The position numbers and the translations under genes were made by a program. A stretch of DNA of 7,382 bases from Betaproteobacteria bacterium (lineage in GTDB: Bacteria; Pseudomonadota; Gammaproteobacteria; Burkholderiales; SG8-39): contig VBCT01000080.1 in NCBI GenBank assembly GCA_005882235.1, forward strand, positions 1 through 7,382, in the 5' to 3' direction. Below the pieces are notes generated by a model, which worked only from the letters and a program-made list of their open reading frames with translations, ran no database searches and was not told where the DNA came from. Below, piece after piece: positions 1 to 6,428 of this stretch (positions are counted from its first letter, which is position 1; each line of letters starts with the position of its first letter).

Positions 1-2
1 CA

Positions 3-854
3 GCGGGCGACATGCTGCTGTTCGACAGCGCGGCGTCGGGCGCTGCCGCCACGGCAACTGCGCCGGCGGAATTTTCCCGGTACGCGGTGAACCAGCGCCT
101 GGCCGTAGCAGATCGCGAATGGCGGCTGCGGATCGTTCCACACAAAGATCCGGTCGACCTCCTCGACAAGGCCGGGGTCGCCGCGATCCTCGCGGCCTTG
201 CTTGCCATCAGCGCTTTGTTGTTCTGGCTGATGACGTCGGTTGCAGTCTCCGAGTCGCGCGGCGCGGAGCTTGCGAAGCGCAACCGCGAGGCGGCGCTGC
301 TGCGCGAAAGACTGCACGAGCAGGCGATGCGCGACAGGCTCACGGGCCTCTACAACCGCCATTACGTGCAGGAGTGGTTCGGCCTGGAGCTGCACCGCGC
401 GCAGCGCCACGGCAGGCCGGTCGCGGCAATCATGCTGGACATCGATCACTTCAAGCGTTTCAACGACAGCTTCGGCCACGAAGCAGGCGACCTGGTGCTG
501 CGGGAGCTGGCGGGCGCGCTCGGGCGCTCAACGCGTGGGTCCGACGTCGCCAGCCGCTACGGAGGCGAGGAATTCCTGGTGCTCCTGCCCGAGTGCCCGT
601 TCGACGCCGCGCTGCGCAGGGCCGAGCGGATGCGGGAGGACGTTGCGAAGCTCGAGCTCCGGTATGACGATCGGCCGCTCGGGCCCGTCACCGTTTCCCT
701 CGGGGTCGCCGTCTTCCCCGATCACGCAAGCGAATCCGAAGAGTTGTTGCGCCACGCCGACGAGGCGCTCTACCTGGCGAAGCAGACCGGACGCAACCGC
801 GTCGTGGCGTACTCCGCGGACCCGCAGAAGGCGGGCGCGCGCGAGGATGCCTGA
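3..854 (+). CDS. Membrane-anchored diguanylate cyclase (GGDEF), 5' end cut by window edge
   Basis: Predicted to make the second messenger cyclic di-GMP from two GTP at the inner membrane. Residues here are numbered from the ATG at base 12, but the frame is open to the window edge (codons Ala-Gly-Asp precede it), so this Met is probably internal. Residues 1-45 look like the end of a periplasmic sensor domain, perhaps CHASE (REWRLRIVP). One membrane helix lies at about 54-77, then a charged, probably coiled linker at 80-107. The GGDEF domain runs from DRLTGLYNR (108-116) to about 268. The active-site signature is GGEEF at 184-188, and the RxxD inhibitory site sits at the usual distance upstream (R175, D178), so the enzyme looks active and product-inhibited. 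The gene ends 68 bases before metY, which has its own promoter-like site; no functional link is evident. GGDEF is certain; the CHASE reading is inference. Confidence 0.93.
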   Translation, partial: AGDMLLFDSAASGAAATATAPAEFSRYAVNQRLAVADREWRLRIVPHKDPVDLLDKAGVAAILAALLAISALLFWLMTSVAVSESRGAELAKRNREAALLRERLHEQAMRDRLTGLYNRHYVQEWFGLELHRAQRHGRPVAAIMLDIDHFKRFNDSFGHEAGDLVLRELAGALGRSTRGSDVASRYGGEEFLVLLPECPFDAALRRAERMREDVAKLELRYDDRPLGPVTVSLGVAVFPDHASESEELLRHADEALYLAKQTGRNRVVAYSADPQKAGAREDA

Positions 855-860
855 CCCGCG

Positions 861-869
861 TGCTATAGT
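861..869 (+). promoter_or_regulatory. Candidate extended -10 promoter of metY
   Basis: TGCTATAGT reads as an extended -10 element (TGn followed by TATAGT at 864-869), common in betaproteobacterial sigma-70 promoters. No convincing -35 hexamer lies 17 bases upstream, which an extended -10 can tolerate. Transcription would start near base 876, leaving a leader of roughly 45 bases before the metY ATG at 923. That is too short for a SAM riboswitch, and none is visible. Confidence 0.5.
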
Positions 870-922
870 TCGCGCAGCGCGGCAAGGCCCGCGTTCCTTC
901 GCGCAACGACGCCAAACCCCGT

Positions 923-2212
923 ATGGCTGACCGCAAGTTCGGTATCGAGACGCTCGCGCTTCACGCGGGACAGATTCCCGACCCGGCGACGGGCTCGCGC
1001 GCGGTGCCGCTCTACCAGACCACCTCCTACGTGTTCGACTCGGCCGACCACGCGGCGAGCCTCTTCAACCTGCAGACCTTCGGCAACGTCTACACGCGCA
1101 TTTCCAATCCGACGACCGCAGTGCTCGAGGAGCGCGTCGCGGCGCTCGAGGGCGGACGCGCCGCGGTCGCCACGGCCACCGGGCAGGCGGCCGAGATGAC
1201 CGCGATCCTCACGCTGTGCGAAGCGGGCGATCACATCGTTTCCGCGTCCACGCTCTACGGCGGCACCTATACGCTGCTCGAGGTGAATCTCCGCAAGCTC
1301 GGCATCGCCACCACCTTCGTGAATCCCGATGATCCAGAGAATTTCCGCCGCGCGATAAAGAAGAACACGAAGATCCTGTACGCCGAGACGCTCGGCAATC
1401 CGCTCATCAACATCGTCGACATCGAGGCGATCGCGAAAATCGCCCGCGAGGCGGGCATCCCGCTCGTGATAGACAACACGGTCCCCTCGCCCTATCTGTG
1501 CCGCCCGTTCGAGTGGGGCGCCGATATCGTGGTGCACTCGGCGACGAAATACATCGGCGGCCACGGCACCACCATGGGCGGAATCATCGTGGAGTCGGGC
1601 AAGTTTCCCTGGGACAACGGCAACTTCCCCGGAATGACCGAGCCCTCGCGCGGTTACCACGGCGTGCGCTTCTTCGAGACCTTCGGCGACTTCGGCTACA
1701 GCATGCGCGCGCGCATGGAGACGCTGCGCACCTTCGGCCCGGCGCTCTCGCCCTTCAACGCGTGGCTGCTGCTGCAAGGCCTCGAGACGCTCCCGGTGAG
1801 AATGGAGCGGCATTGCGAGAACGCGCTCGCGGTGGCGAAGTTCCTCGAGAGCCACGCGAGGGTGTCGTGGGTCAACTATCCGGGGCTTCCCGGGAACAAG
1901 TACCACAAGCTCGCGCGCAAGTACCTGCCGAAGGGGGCGAGCGGCCTCCTCAACTTCGGCGTGAAGGGCGGAGCGAAGGCGGGGGAAAAATTCATCGAGG
2001 CGGCCACTTTCATGAGCCATCTCGCCAACATCGGCGACGCGAAGACGCTCATCATCCATCCGGCCTCGACCACGCACCGGCAGATGTCCGAGGAAGAGCA
2101 GGCGAAGGCCGGAGTAACGCCCGACATGATCCGCATTTCGGTCGGGCTGGAAACGCTCGACGACATCCTCTGGGACATAGATAATGCGCTCTCCGCTTCG
2201 GCAAAACCGTAA
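923..2212 (+). CDS. metY: O-acetylhomoserine sulfhydrylase (aminocarboxypropyltransferase), PLP enzyme
   Basis: Cytosolic PLP enzyme of the Cys/Met metabolism family that converts O-acetyl-L-homoserine plus sulfide to homocysteine and acetate, the direct-sulfhydrylation route to methionine. Its 429 residues match the usual MetY length. Visible marks are ETLALHAGQ near the N-terminus, YTRISNPTTAVLEERVAALE (57-76), the cofactor-stacking tyrosine region STLYGGTYTL (109-118), IDNT with Asp184, the Schiff-base lysine Lys209 in HSATKYIGGHG, and RISVGLE with Arg404 near the C-terminus for the substrate carboxylate. The internal segment at about 227-260 (FPWDNGNFPG and following) is typical of MetY and absent from shorter MetB/MetC/MetZ proteins. 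No clear Shine-Dalgarno precedes the ATG. The GGT-like gene follows after 15 bases. Which acyl-homoserine is used cannot be read from sequence; O-acetyl is inferred from family membership. Confidence 0.93.
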   Translation: MADRKFGIETLALHAGQIPDPATGSRAVPLYQTTSYVFDSADHAASLFNLQTFGNVYTRISNPTTAVLEERVAALEGGRAAVATATGQAAEMTAILTLCEAGDHIVSASTLYGGTYTLLEVNLRKLGIATTFVNPDDPENFRRAIKKNTKILYAETLGNPLINIVDIEAIAKIAREAGIPLVIDNTVPSPYLCRPFEWGADIVVHSATKYIGGHGTTMGGIIVESGKFPWDNGNFPGMTEPSRGYHGVRFFETFGDFGYSMRARMETLRTFGPALSPFNAWLLLQGLETLPVRMERHCENALAVAKFLESHARVSWVNYPGLPGNKYHKLARKYLPKGASGLLNFGVKGGAKAGEKFIEAATFMSHLANIGDAKTLIIHPASTTHRQMSEEEQAKAGVTPDMIRISVGLETLDDILWDIDNALSASAKP

Positions 2213-2227
2213 GTTCGAACGATCCAG

Positions 2228-3832
2228 ATGGAGCAACGAGCCGTAGGACCCGTCGTTTTCGACACGCCCTACCCGACGCTGCGCCGCCCCACGCTCGCGC
2301 GAAACGTCGTCTCCACCTCGCAGCCGCTCGCGGCGCAGGCCGGCCTGCGCATGCTCCTCGCCGGGGGCAATGCCGTCGACGCGGCGCTCGCGACCGCGAT
2401 CACGCTCACCGTGGTCGAGCCGATTTCGAACGGCATCGGCAGCGACGTTTTCGCGATCATCTGGGACGGAAATGAATTGCACGGCCTGAACGCCTCGGGA
2501 CGCTCGCCCGCAGCGTGGACCCCGGAGTATTTCAAGGGGCACACCGCCGTGCCCGTGCGCGGCTGGAACAGCGTATCGGTGCCGGGCGCGGTGTCGGCCT
2601 GGGTCGAGCTGTCGAAGAAGTTCGGCAAGCTCCCCTTCGAGAAGCTCTTCGGGCCGGCGATCGACTACGCGGCCAACGGCTTTCCGGTTTCACCCTTCGT
2701 CGCCGAGCGCTGGAGCCCGCAGGTGCCCGAGCTGCGCGGCCAGCCCGGTTTTGCCGAGGCATTCCTGCGCGATGGCCGCGCGCCGCTGGCTGGAGAGATC
2801 TTCCGTTTCCCCGACCAGGCCAGGACGCTGGAGAGGATCGCCGCCACGAAGGGCGAGGCGTTCTACCGCGGCGAGCTCGCGGAAAAAATCGAAGCGTACG
2901 CCAAGGCGACGGGCGGCGCGATGACGCGCGCCGATCTCGCCGCGCACGCGAACGACTGGGTGGACACGATAGGCCAGGACTACCGCGGCCTCACCGTGCA
3001 CGAGATCCCGCCGAACGGCCAGGGCATCGTGTGCCTGATGGCGCTCGGGATTCTCTCCAACTTCGATGTCGCCGATCACCCGGTCGATTCCGCGGACAGC
3101 GTGCACCTTCAGATCGAGGCGGTGAAGCTCGCCTTTGCCGACGCTAGGGCGTTCGTCGCCGACGCAATAGCGATGGACGTAAAGCCGGCGCAGCTGCTCG
3201 ACCCGGATTACCTGAAGTCGCGCGCCAAGCTGATCGACATGAAGCGCGCGCGGGACTTCGGCCACGGCACGCCGCCCAAGGGCGGGACCGTCTACCTCAC
3301 CGCGGCGGACGCAAGCGGCATGATGGTGTCGATGATCCAGTCGAACTTCACGGGATTCGGCTCGGGCGTCGTCGTGCCCGGCACCGGGGTGAGCCTCCAG
3401 AACCGCGGCTCGGGTTTCGTTCTCACCCCAGGTCACCCCAACCAGGTGGCGCCGGGGAAGCGTCCCTTCCATACCATCATCCCCGGATTCGTCACGCGGA
3501 ACGGCGCGCCCGTCATGAGCTTCGGCCTGATGGGCGGCAGCATGCAACCGCAGGGGCACACGCAGATGATGGTGCGCATGGCCGACTACGGCCAGGGACC
3601 GCAGGGCGCGATCGACGGGCCGCGCTTTCGCTTCGTGCAGGGCATGGATGTCACCTTCGAGGACGAGTGGCCCGAAGTGACGCTCTCGGACCTCGCCGGG
3701 CGGGGCCACCGGGTGATGAAGCTGCCCGAAGACTACAACGCCTTCGGCTGCGCCCAGATCGCGTACCGGCTCGAGGACGGTTATCTCGCCGCGTCGGACG
3801 CGAGGCGCGACAGCCTACCGGTCGGGTTCTGA
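2228..3832 (+). CDS. ggt: Gamma-glutamyltransferase-like Ntn-hydrolase, lid-less and without signal peptide
   Basis: Member of the gamma-glutamyltranspeptidase superfamily, which self-cleaves before a threonine to form large and small subunits and transfers or hydrolyses gamma-glutamyl groups. The 534 residues contain GGNAVDAA (46-53), GPAIDYAANGFPVSPF (142-157), the processing site KGGTVYLTAAD with probable nucleophile Thr354, GFGSGVVVPGTG (376-387), KRPFHTIIP (411-419) and the oxyanion loop LMGGS with Gly436-Gly437. Cleavage would give pieces of 353 and 181 residues. No signal peptide is visible, so it is probably cytosolic. The stretch between NRGSGF and KRPF is short, meaning no active-site lid loop. 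By hand alignment, E. coli Gln430, Asp433, Ser462 and Ser463 correspond to Arg393, Gly396, His415 and Thr416, so the substrate may not be glutathione. It starts 15 bases after metY, suggesting one transcript. The superfamily is certain; the activity is not. Confidence 0.88.
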   Translation: MEQRAVGPVVFDTPYPTLRRPTLARNVVSTSQPLAAQAGLRMLLAGGNAVDAALATAITLTVVEPISNGIGSDVFAIIWDGNELHGLNASGRSPAAWTPEYFKGHTAVPVRGWNSVSVPGAVSAWVELSKKFGKLPFEKLFGPAIDYAANGFPVSPFVAERWSPQVPELRGQPGFAEAFLRDGRAPLAGEIFRFPDQARTLERIAATKGEAFYRGELAEKIEAYAKATGGAMTRADLAAHANDWVDTIGQDYRGLTVHEIPPNGQGIVCLMALGILSNFDVADHPVDSADSVHLQIEAVKLAFADARAFVADAIAMDVKPAQLLDPDYLKSRAKLIDMKRARDFGHGTPPKGGTVYLTAADASGMMVSMIQSNFTGFGSGVVVPGTGVSLQNRGSGFVLTPGHPNQVAPGKRPFHTIIPGFVTRNGAPVMSFGLMGGSMQPQGHTQMMVRMADYGQGPQGAIDGPRFRFVQGMDVTFEDEWPEVTLSDLAGRGHRVMKLPEDYNAFGCAQIAYRLEDGYLAASDARRDSLPVGF

Positions 3833-4204
3833 CGCTAGCGCCCGCACCAGCGCGCTTCGGGCGAGCAGGTTCGCCGCGGGGTCGTCGAGCGTCTGATATT
3901 TCCGCACTATGCTCTGTATCGAATCGAACCTGGCTCTGTCGATGCGACCCCGTTCGTAGAAGAGCGCGGCGGTGATCATGATGCCGAGCCGTTCCACGAC
4001 AGGGCTCTGGCTGATCACGGGAGCAGCCGAGACCTTCTCAAGGTATTGCGCATAGAAATCCGACCACTTCATCTTTCCCGATTCGGCGAGGGGCTCGTGG
4101 CTCCTCACCCAGTTGTCGACCTCCTGCATGCCGTGGGTCTCGCTGAATATCGCGCAGCCGCACAGCGAAAACGCGAGAACGGCGGCCGCAACACGCGTGT
4201 CCAT
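3815..4204 (-). CDS. Small putative lipoprotein of unknown function
   Basis: I do not recognise this 129-residue protein. The N-terminus MDTRVAAAVLAFSLCGCAIF is a short lipoprotein signal: one Arg, a hydrophobic core, then Leu-Cys-Gly-Cys as lipobox, with Cys17 as the likely lipidated residue. The mature part is charged and mostly helical in character, with NWVRSHEPL, KMKWSDFYAQYLEK and LFYERGRIDRARFDSI as recognisable stretches; it has no enzyme motif. The frame is open upstream to about 4336, but the extension is rich in Arg, Cys and Pro, would bury the signal peptide 44 residues inside and overlaps the divergent Rid gene, so I place the start at 4204. The last 18 bases overlap the end of the GGT-like gene on the other strand. 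A possible promoter lies just upstream. The codon pattern and signal peptide support a real gene. Confidence 0.72.
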   Translation of the reverse strand: MDTRVAAAVLAFSLCGCAIFSETHGMQEVDNWVRSHEPLAESGKMKWSDFYAQYLEKVSAAPVISQSPVVERLGIMITAALFYERGRIDRARFDSIQSIVRKYQTLDDPAANLLARSALVRALASEPDR

Positions 4205-4241
4205 GCCCAGGAGCCGGGTCTTTCGAAGACGGAAGGCCGGT

Positions 4242-4247
4242 ATGGTA
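4242..4247 (-). promoter_or_regulatory. Possible -10 element of the small lipoprotein gene
   Basis: On the - strand this reads TACCAT, in the context GCGCTACCATACC, a fair match to a sigma-70 -10 hexamer. It would start transcription about 30 bases before the ATG at 4204. No -35 match is visible, so support is weak. It lies back to back with the candidate promoter of the Rid-family gene. Confidence 0.3.
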
Positions 4248-4248
4248 G

Positions 4249-4261
4249 CGCACGGCGTGCG
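4249..4261. repeat. 13-base inverted repeat in the divergent spacer (possible operator)
   Basis: CGCACG-G-CGTGCG is a perfect palindrome around a central G. It sits between the two outward-facing candidate -10 sites, close to the -35 position of the Rid gene promoter, where a regulator could act on both genes. In GC-rich DNA such palindromes also arise by chance, and the regulator is unknown. Confidence 0.3.
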
Positions 4262-4275
4262 GCACCGCGCACCGC
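4262..4275. repeat. Tandem 7-base repeat next to the palindrome
   Basis: GCACCGC occurs twice head to tail, directly after the 13-base palindrome and just before the candidate TAGAAT -10 site. It could be part of a regulator binding site or merely low-complexity GC sequence. Confidence 0.35.
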
Positions 4276-4278
4276 GAG

Positions 4279-4284
4279 TAGAAT
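4279..4284 (+). promoter_or_regulatory. Candidate -10 element of the Rid/GST transcript
   Basis: TAGAAT is a good -10 hexamer located 30 bases before the Rid-family ATG. The -35 region is occupied by GC-rich repeats with no TTGACA-like match, so the promoter may be weak or activator-dependent. Confidence 0.4.
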
Positions 4285-4302
4285 GAGCCGGTCGGCAATC
4301 GC

Positions 4303-4309
4303 GGGGAGA
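4303..4309 (+). promoter_or_regulatory. Ribosome binding site fixing the Rid-family start
   Basis: GGGGAGA lies five bases before the ATG at 4315, a good Shine-Dalgarno at good spacing and the clearest in the window. It supports this ATG as the true start. Confidence 0.7.
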
Positions 4310-4314
4310 CAGAC

Positions 4315-4773
4315 ATGCTGAAGGTGCACAACCCACTATCCATCGCAGCCCCGATCGGTACGTATTCTCACGGCATCGAGGTGCCGCCCGGCGCGCGCTG
4401 GCTCCATGTGGCGGGCCAGATCGGGGTGCGCCCCGACGGGTCCGTTCCCGCCACGATCGAAGAACAGACCGAAGTGGTATGGCAGAACATTCTCGCGGTG
4501 CTGGCCGACGCCGGCATGGGAATCGGCGACGTGGTGAAAATCACCTCGTTTCTGACCCGTCACGAGAATTTCGCTAGATTCGCCCAGGTTCGCGCGAAAT
4601 TCCTCGGCAGCCACCGCCCCGCATCGACGCTGCTCGTGATCTCCTCGCTCGCGAGGCCGGAGTTCCTCGTCGAGGTGGAAGCGATCGCGGCGAAGGAATC
4701 TGCGCCCAAGAATCCCGCGCGGCGGCCGTCAATCCGCCGCGCAGGCAAGGCAAAGCGGCGCGCCCGGCGCTGA
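4315..4773 (+). CDS. Rid-family (YjgF/YER057c/UK114) protein without the RidA arginine, with a basic C-terminal tail
   Basis: A 152-residue member of the Rid superfamily; archetypal RidA hydrolyses reactive 2-aminoacrylate and other imines to ketoacids and ammonia. Residues 1-126 form the whole domain: PIGTYSHGIEV (13-23), HVAGQIG (31-37), QTEVVWQNILAVLADAG (51-67), DVVKITSFLT (72-81) and the end motif LVEVEAIAA (118-126). In RidA the motif P-A-R-S carries the Arg that binds the substrate carboxylate; here it reads RPAST, with Ser104 in its place, so imine deaminase activity is doubtful and the protein belongs with the non-archetypal Rid subfamilies. E. coli RidA is 128 residues; the extra C-terminus (127-152) has 12 Lys/Arg in 26 residues and may bind nucleic acid or ribosomes (inference). 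A broken GST gene follows 29 bases downstream and was probably cotranscribed. Confidence 0.9.
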   Translation: MLKVHNPLSIAAPIGTYSHGIEVPPGARWLHVAGQIGVRPDGSVPATIEEQTEVVWQNILAVLADAGMGIGDVVKITSFLTRHENFARFAQVRAKFLGSHRPASTLLVISSLARPEFLVEVEAIAAKESAPKNPARRPSIRRAGKAKRRARR

Positions 4774-4802
4774 CATTTTCCCTACCGAAGGGCATTCCAG
4801 CC

Positions 4803-5394
4803 ATGCTGAAGCTTTGGGGCAGGATCAACTCGATCAACGTGCAGAAAGTGCTTTGGGCACTGGCCGAGCTGAAAGTCCCTTACGAGCGCACCGACGCCCT
4901 TCTACCGCAGGATGAATCCGAACGGCCGCGTGCCGACGATCGAGGACGACGGGTTCGTGCTGTGGGAATCGAACGCGATCGTGCGCTATCTCTCGGAGAA
5001 GCACGGCGCGGGCACGCTCTGGCCGAACGATCCCAGGCAACGCGCCGACGCCGATCGCTGGATGGATTGGACGACGAGCACCGTCGCGCCGGCGATCACG
5101 CCGGTTTTCTGGGGTCTCATCCGCACTCCGGCGGAAAAGCGCGATCTCAAGGCGATCGAAGAAGGCGTCGAAAGGCTCGCGCAGGCGTTCCAGGTGCTCG
5201 AGCAGGGCTTGGAGGGGCGCGATCATGTCGCAGGCAAATCGTTCACGATGGGCGACATTCCGCTGGGAACGTTCGTCCATCGCTGGTACGCCCTCGCGGT
5301 GAAGCGCCCGAAGCTGCCCAGGGTCGAGGCCTATTACGAGCGGCTGCAGCAGCGCGCGTCGTACAAGAAACACGTCATGCTGCCGCTCAGCTAG
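4803..5394 (+). pseudogene. Glutathione S-transferase gene broken by an internal deletion and frameshift
   Basis: Two frames encode two parts of one GST. Bases 4803-4898 give residues MLKLWGRINSINVQKVLWAL through ERTDA, the start of the thioredoxin-like domain with the Ser/Asn active-site motif (Ser10, Asn12). The rest continues in the +1 frame from about 4897: TPFYRR, then MNPNGRVPTI with the cis-proline motif, WESNAIVRYLSEKHG for glutathione contact, and the helical C-terminal domain with SFTMGDIPLG (N-capping box), stopping at 5394. Relatives normally have about 15 residues between the Asp-Ala and Asn-Pro-Asn-Gly motifs; here only 16 bases lie between them, so about 29 bases are missing. 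Read without correction, the first frame runs out of phase to 5609. A start at the ATG at 4912 would give 160 residues lacking the active-site Ser. GAAGGG at 4787-4792 serves as a ribosome site for 4803. It is a genuine pseudogene or a sequencing or assembly error. Confidence 0.85.
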
Positions 5395-6428
5395 CGGCTC
5401 GGGACGGCCAGACGCGCATCGCGTTCCGGTTTGTCGAGGTTCGCCAGCTCGCGCACGGCGGCGTAAAAACCCGGCAGATCGCCGTCCTTTTGGGCGAGCA
5501 TCCCGCGAAATGCGGGCGCGAGTTCCGAGTAACTCGCGACCGACGCGAGCAGCGCATTGTTCGCTCCGCGCTCGAACAATCGGTCGTAGCCGGCAAAACC
5601 GCCCCATGAGGCCTTGAGCGAGCGGTATTCTTCCTGCATCGCCGCGAACAAGCGCCGTTTTCCGGCGCGCTTTTCCTCCGGCTCGGCGGGCCGGTCATAG
5701 AATGCGGCGAGCTCCGCGTGCGACTTCGTCATCAGCGCGACGAATTCGGCGCGCCTGCGCCCGGAAGCCTCGTAGGCGGCGCGCTGCGCGGGCGTTCCCT
5801 GACGTTCGAGCCAGCGGTGCACGCCCTCGTCCTCCACCGTCGCCGCGAAGGATTCGTTGAACATCGTGTCGCCTTTCACGTAAACCAGTTGGTGGGCGAG
5901 CTCGTGAAACACGATGCGCGCGACCTCGGGCTCCGGATACTGAATGAAAGTCGAGAGCACCGGATCGCTGAACCAGCCGAGCGTCGAATACGCCGCCACG
6001 CCTCCGACGTAGACATCGTAGCCCTTGCCGGCGAGCGCGGCCGCGTGCCGCTGCGCCGCCTCCTCGGAGTAAAAGCCCCGATAGCTCACGCACCCGGCGA
6101 AAAGAAAGCACGACTCGACGGGTTTCACCGAGAATTCGGGCGCGGCAAACACGTTCCAGACCACGAAGGGCCGGCCGATGTCCGCGTAGCGGCGATAGCT
6201 TCCGTTGTCCGGAAGCGCGAGCTCGCGACTGGCGAATTCCCGGATGGCGAGCACCTTCGCCAGTTTTGCGCGTAGCGGCTCGGGCGTGTCCGGCTCGCGC
6301 AAGCGCTCTTCGATCGGAACGGCAAGCCGTATCACCTCGAGGTGCCCGCCTACCGCCTGCGCGTAGTATTCGAGCGACGCGCAGCCCGAGACGAAAACGA
6401 GGGCGCCGAGAGCCGCGAGCCGCCTCAT
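5391..6428 (-). CDS. Predicted zinc aminopeptidase lipoprotein (COG4324 / PF10023 type)
   Basis: A 345-residue predicted metallopeptidase anchored to a membrane by a lipid. The N-terminus MRRLAALGALVFVSGCASLE is a lipoprotein signal with lipobox Val-Ser-Gly-Cys and Cys16 as the lipidated residue. The zinc site is HELAH at 175-179 within ARIVFHELAHQLVYVKGD, with Asn191-Glu192 in FNESFAATVEDEG as the likely third ligand, a gluzincin-like layout. Other marked segments are YYAQAVGGHLEVI (21-33), typical of this family, and GGVAAYSTLGWFSDPVLSTF (142-161). The substrate is unknown; the aminopeptidase label comes from the family name. The frame is open far upstream to 7016, but that is the shadow of the hydrolase gene; the start at 6428 begins the signal peptide and overlaps the hydrolase stop as ATGA, implying translational coupling. 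The stop shares CTAG with the convergent GST gene. Confidence 0.88.
   Translation of the reverse strand: MRRLAALGALVFVSGCASLEYYAQAVGGHLEVIRLAVPIEERLREPDTPEPLRAKLAKVLAIREFASRELALPDNGSYRRYADIGRPFVVWNVFAAPEFSVKPVESCFLFAGCVSYRGFYSEEAAQRHAAALAGKGYDVYVGGVAAYSTLGWFSDPVLSTFIQYPEPEVARIVFHELAHQLVYVKGDTMFNESFAATVEDEGVHRWLERQGTPAQRAAYEASGRRRAEFVALMTKSHAELAAFYDRPAEPEEKRAGKRRLFAAMQEEYRSLKASWGGFAGYDRLFERGANNALLASVASYSELAPAFRGMLAQKDGDLPGFYAAVRELANLDKPERDARLAVPSR

Noticed and set aside
2213..2220. GTTCGAAC palindrome between metY and the GGT-like gene
   Set aside because: Eight bases only, inside a short intergenic gap with no promoter features; likely chance.
863..2542. 559-codon open frame on the - strand opposite metY and the start of the GGT-like gene
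   Set aside because: It is rich in Arg, Gly, Glu and His with no domain, spans two real genes, and is the expected antisense shadow of GC-rich codon use.
2690..3709. 339-codon open frame on the - strand opposite the GGT-like gene
   Set aside because: Low-complexity composition without motifs; the other strand encodes a conserved enzyme over its full length.
4205..4336. 44-codon upstream extension of the small lipoprotein
   Set aside because: It overlaps the Rid start, is rich in Arg, Cys and Pro, and would place the signal peptide inside the protein.
4781..4793. CCCT-ACCGA-AGGG hairpin between the Rid and GST genes
   Set aside because: A four-base stem with no following T run is too weak for a terminator and includes the probable ribosome site of the GST gene.
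4890..4912. Programmed ribosomal frameshift in the GST gene
   Set aside because: No slippery heptamer is visible, and a frameshift alone would not restore the roughly ten missing residues.
4803..5609. 268-codon frame read straight on from the GST start
   Set aside because: After codon 32 it is out of phase with the GST and reads antisense into the aminopeptidase gene; only the first 32 codons are meaningful.
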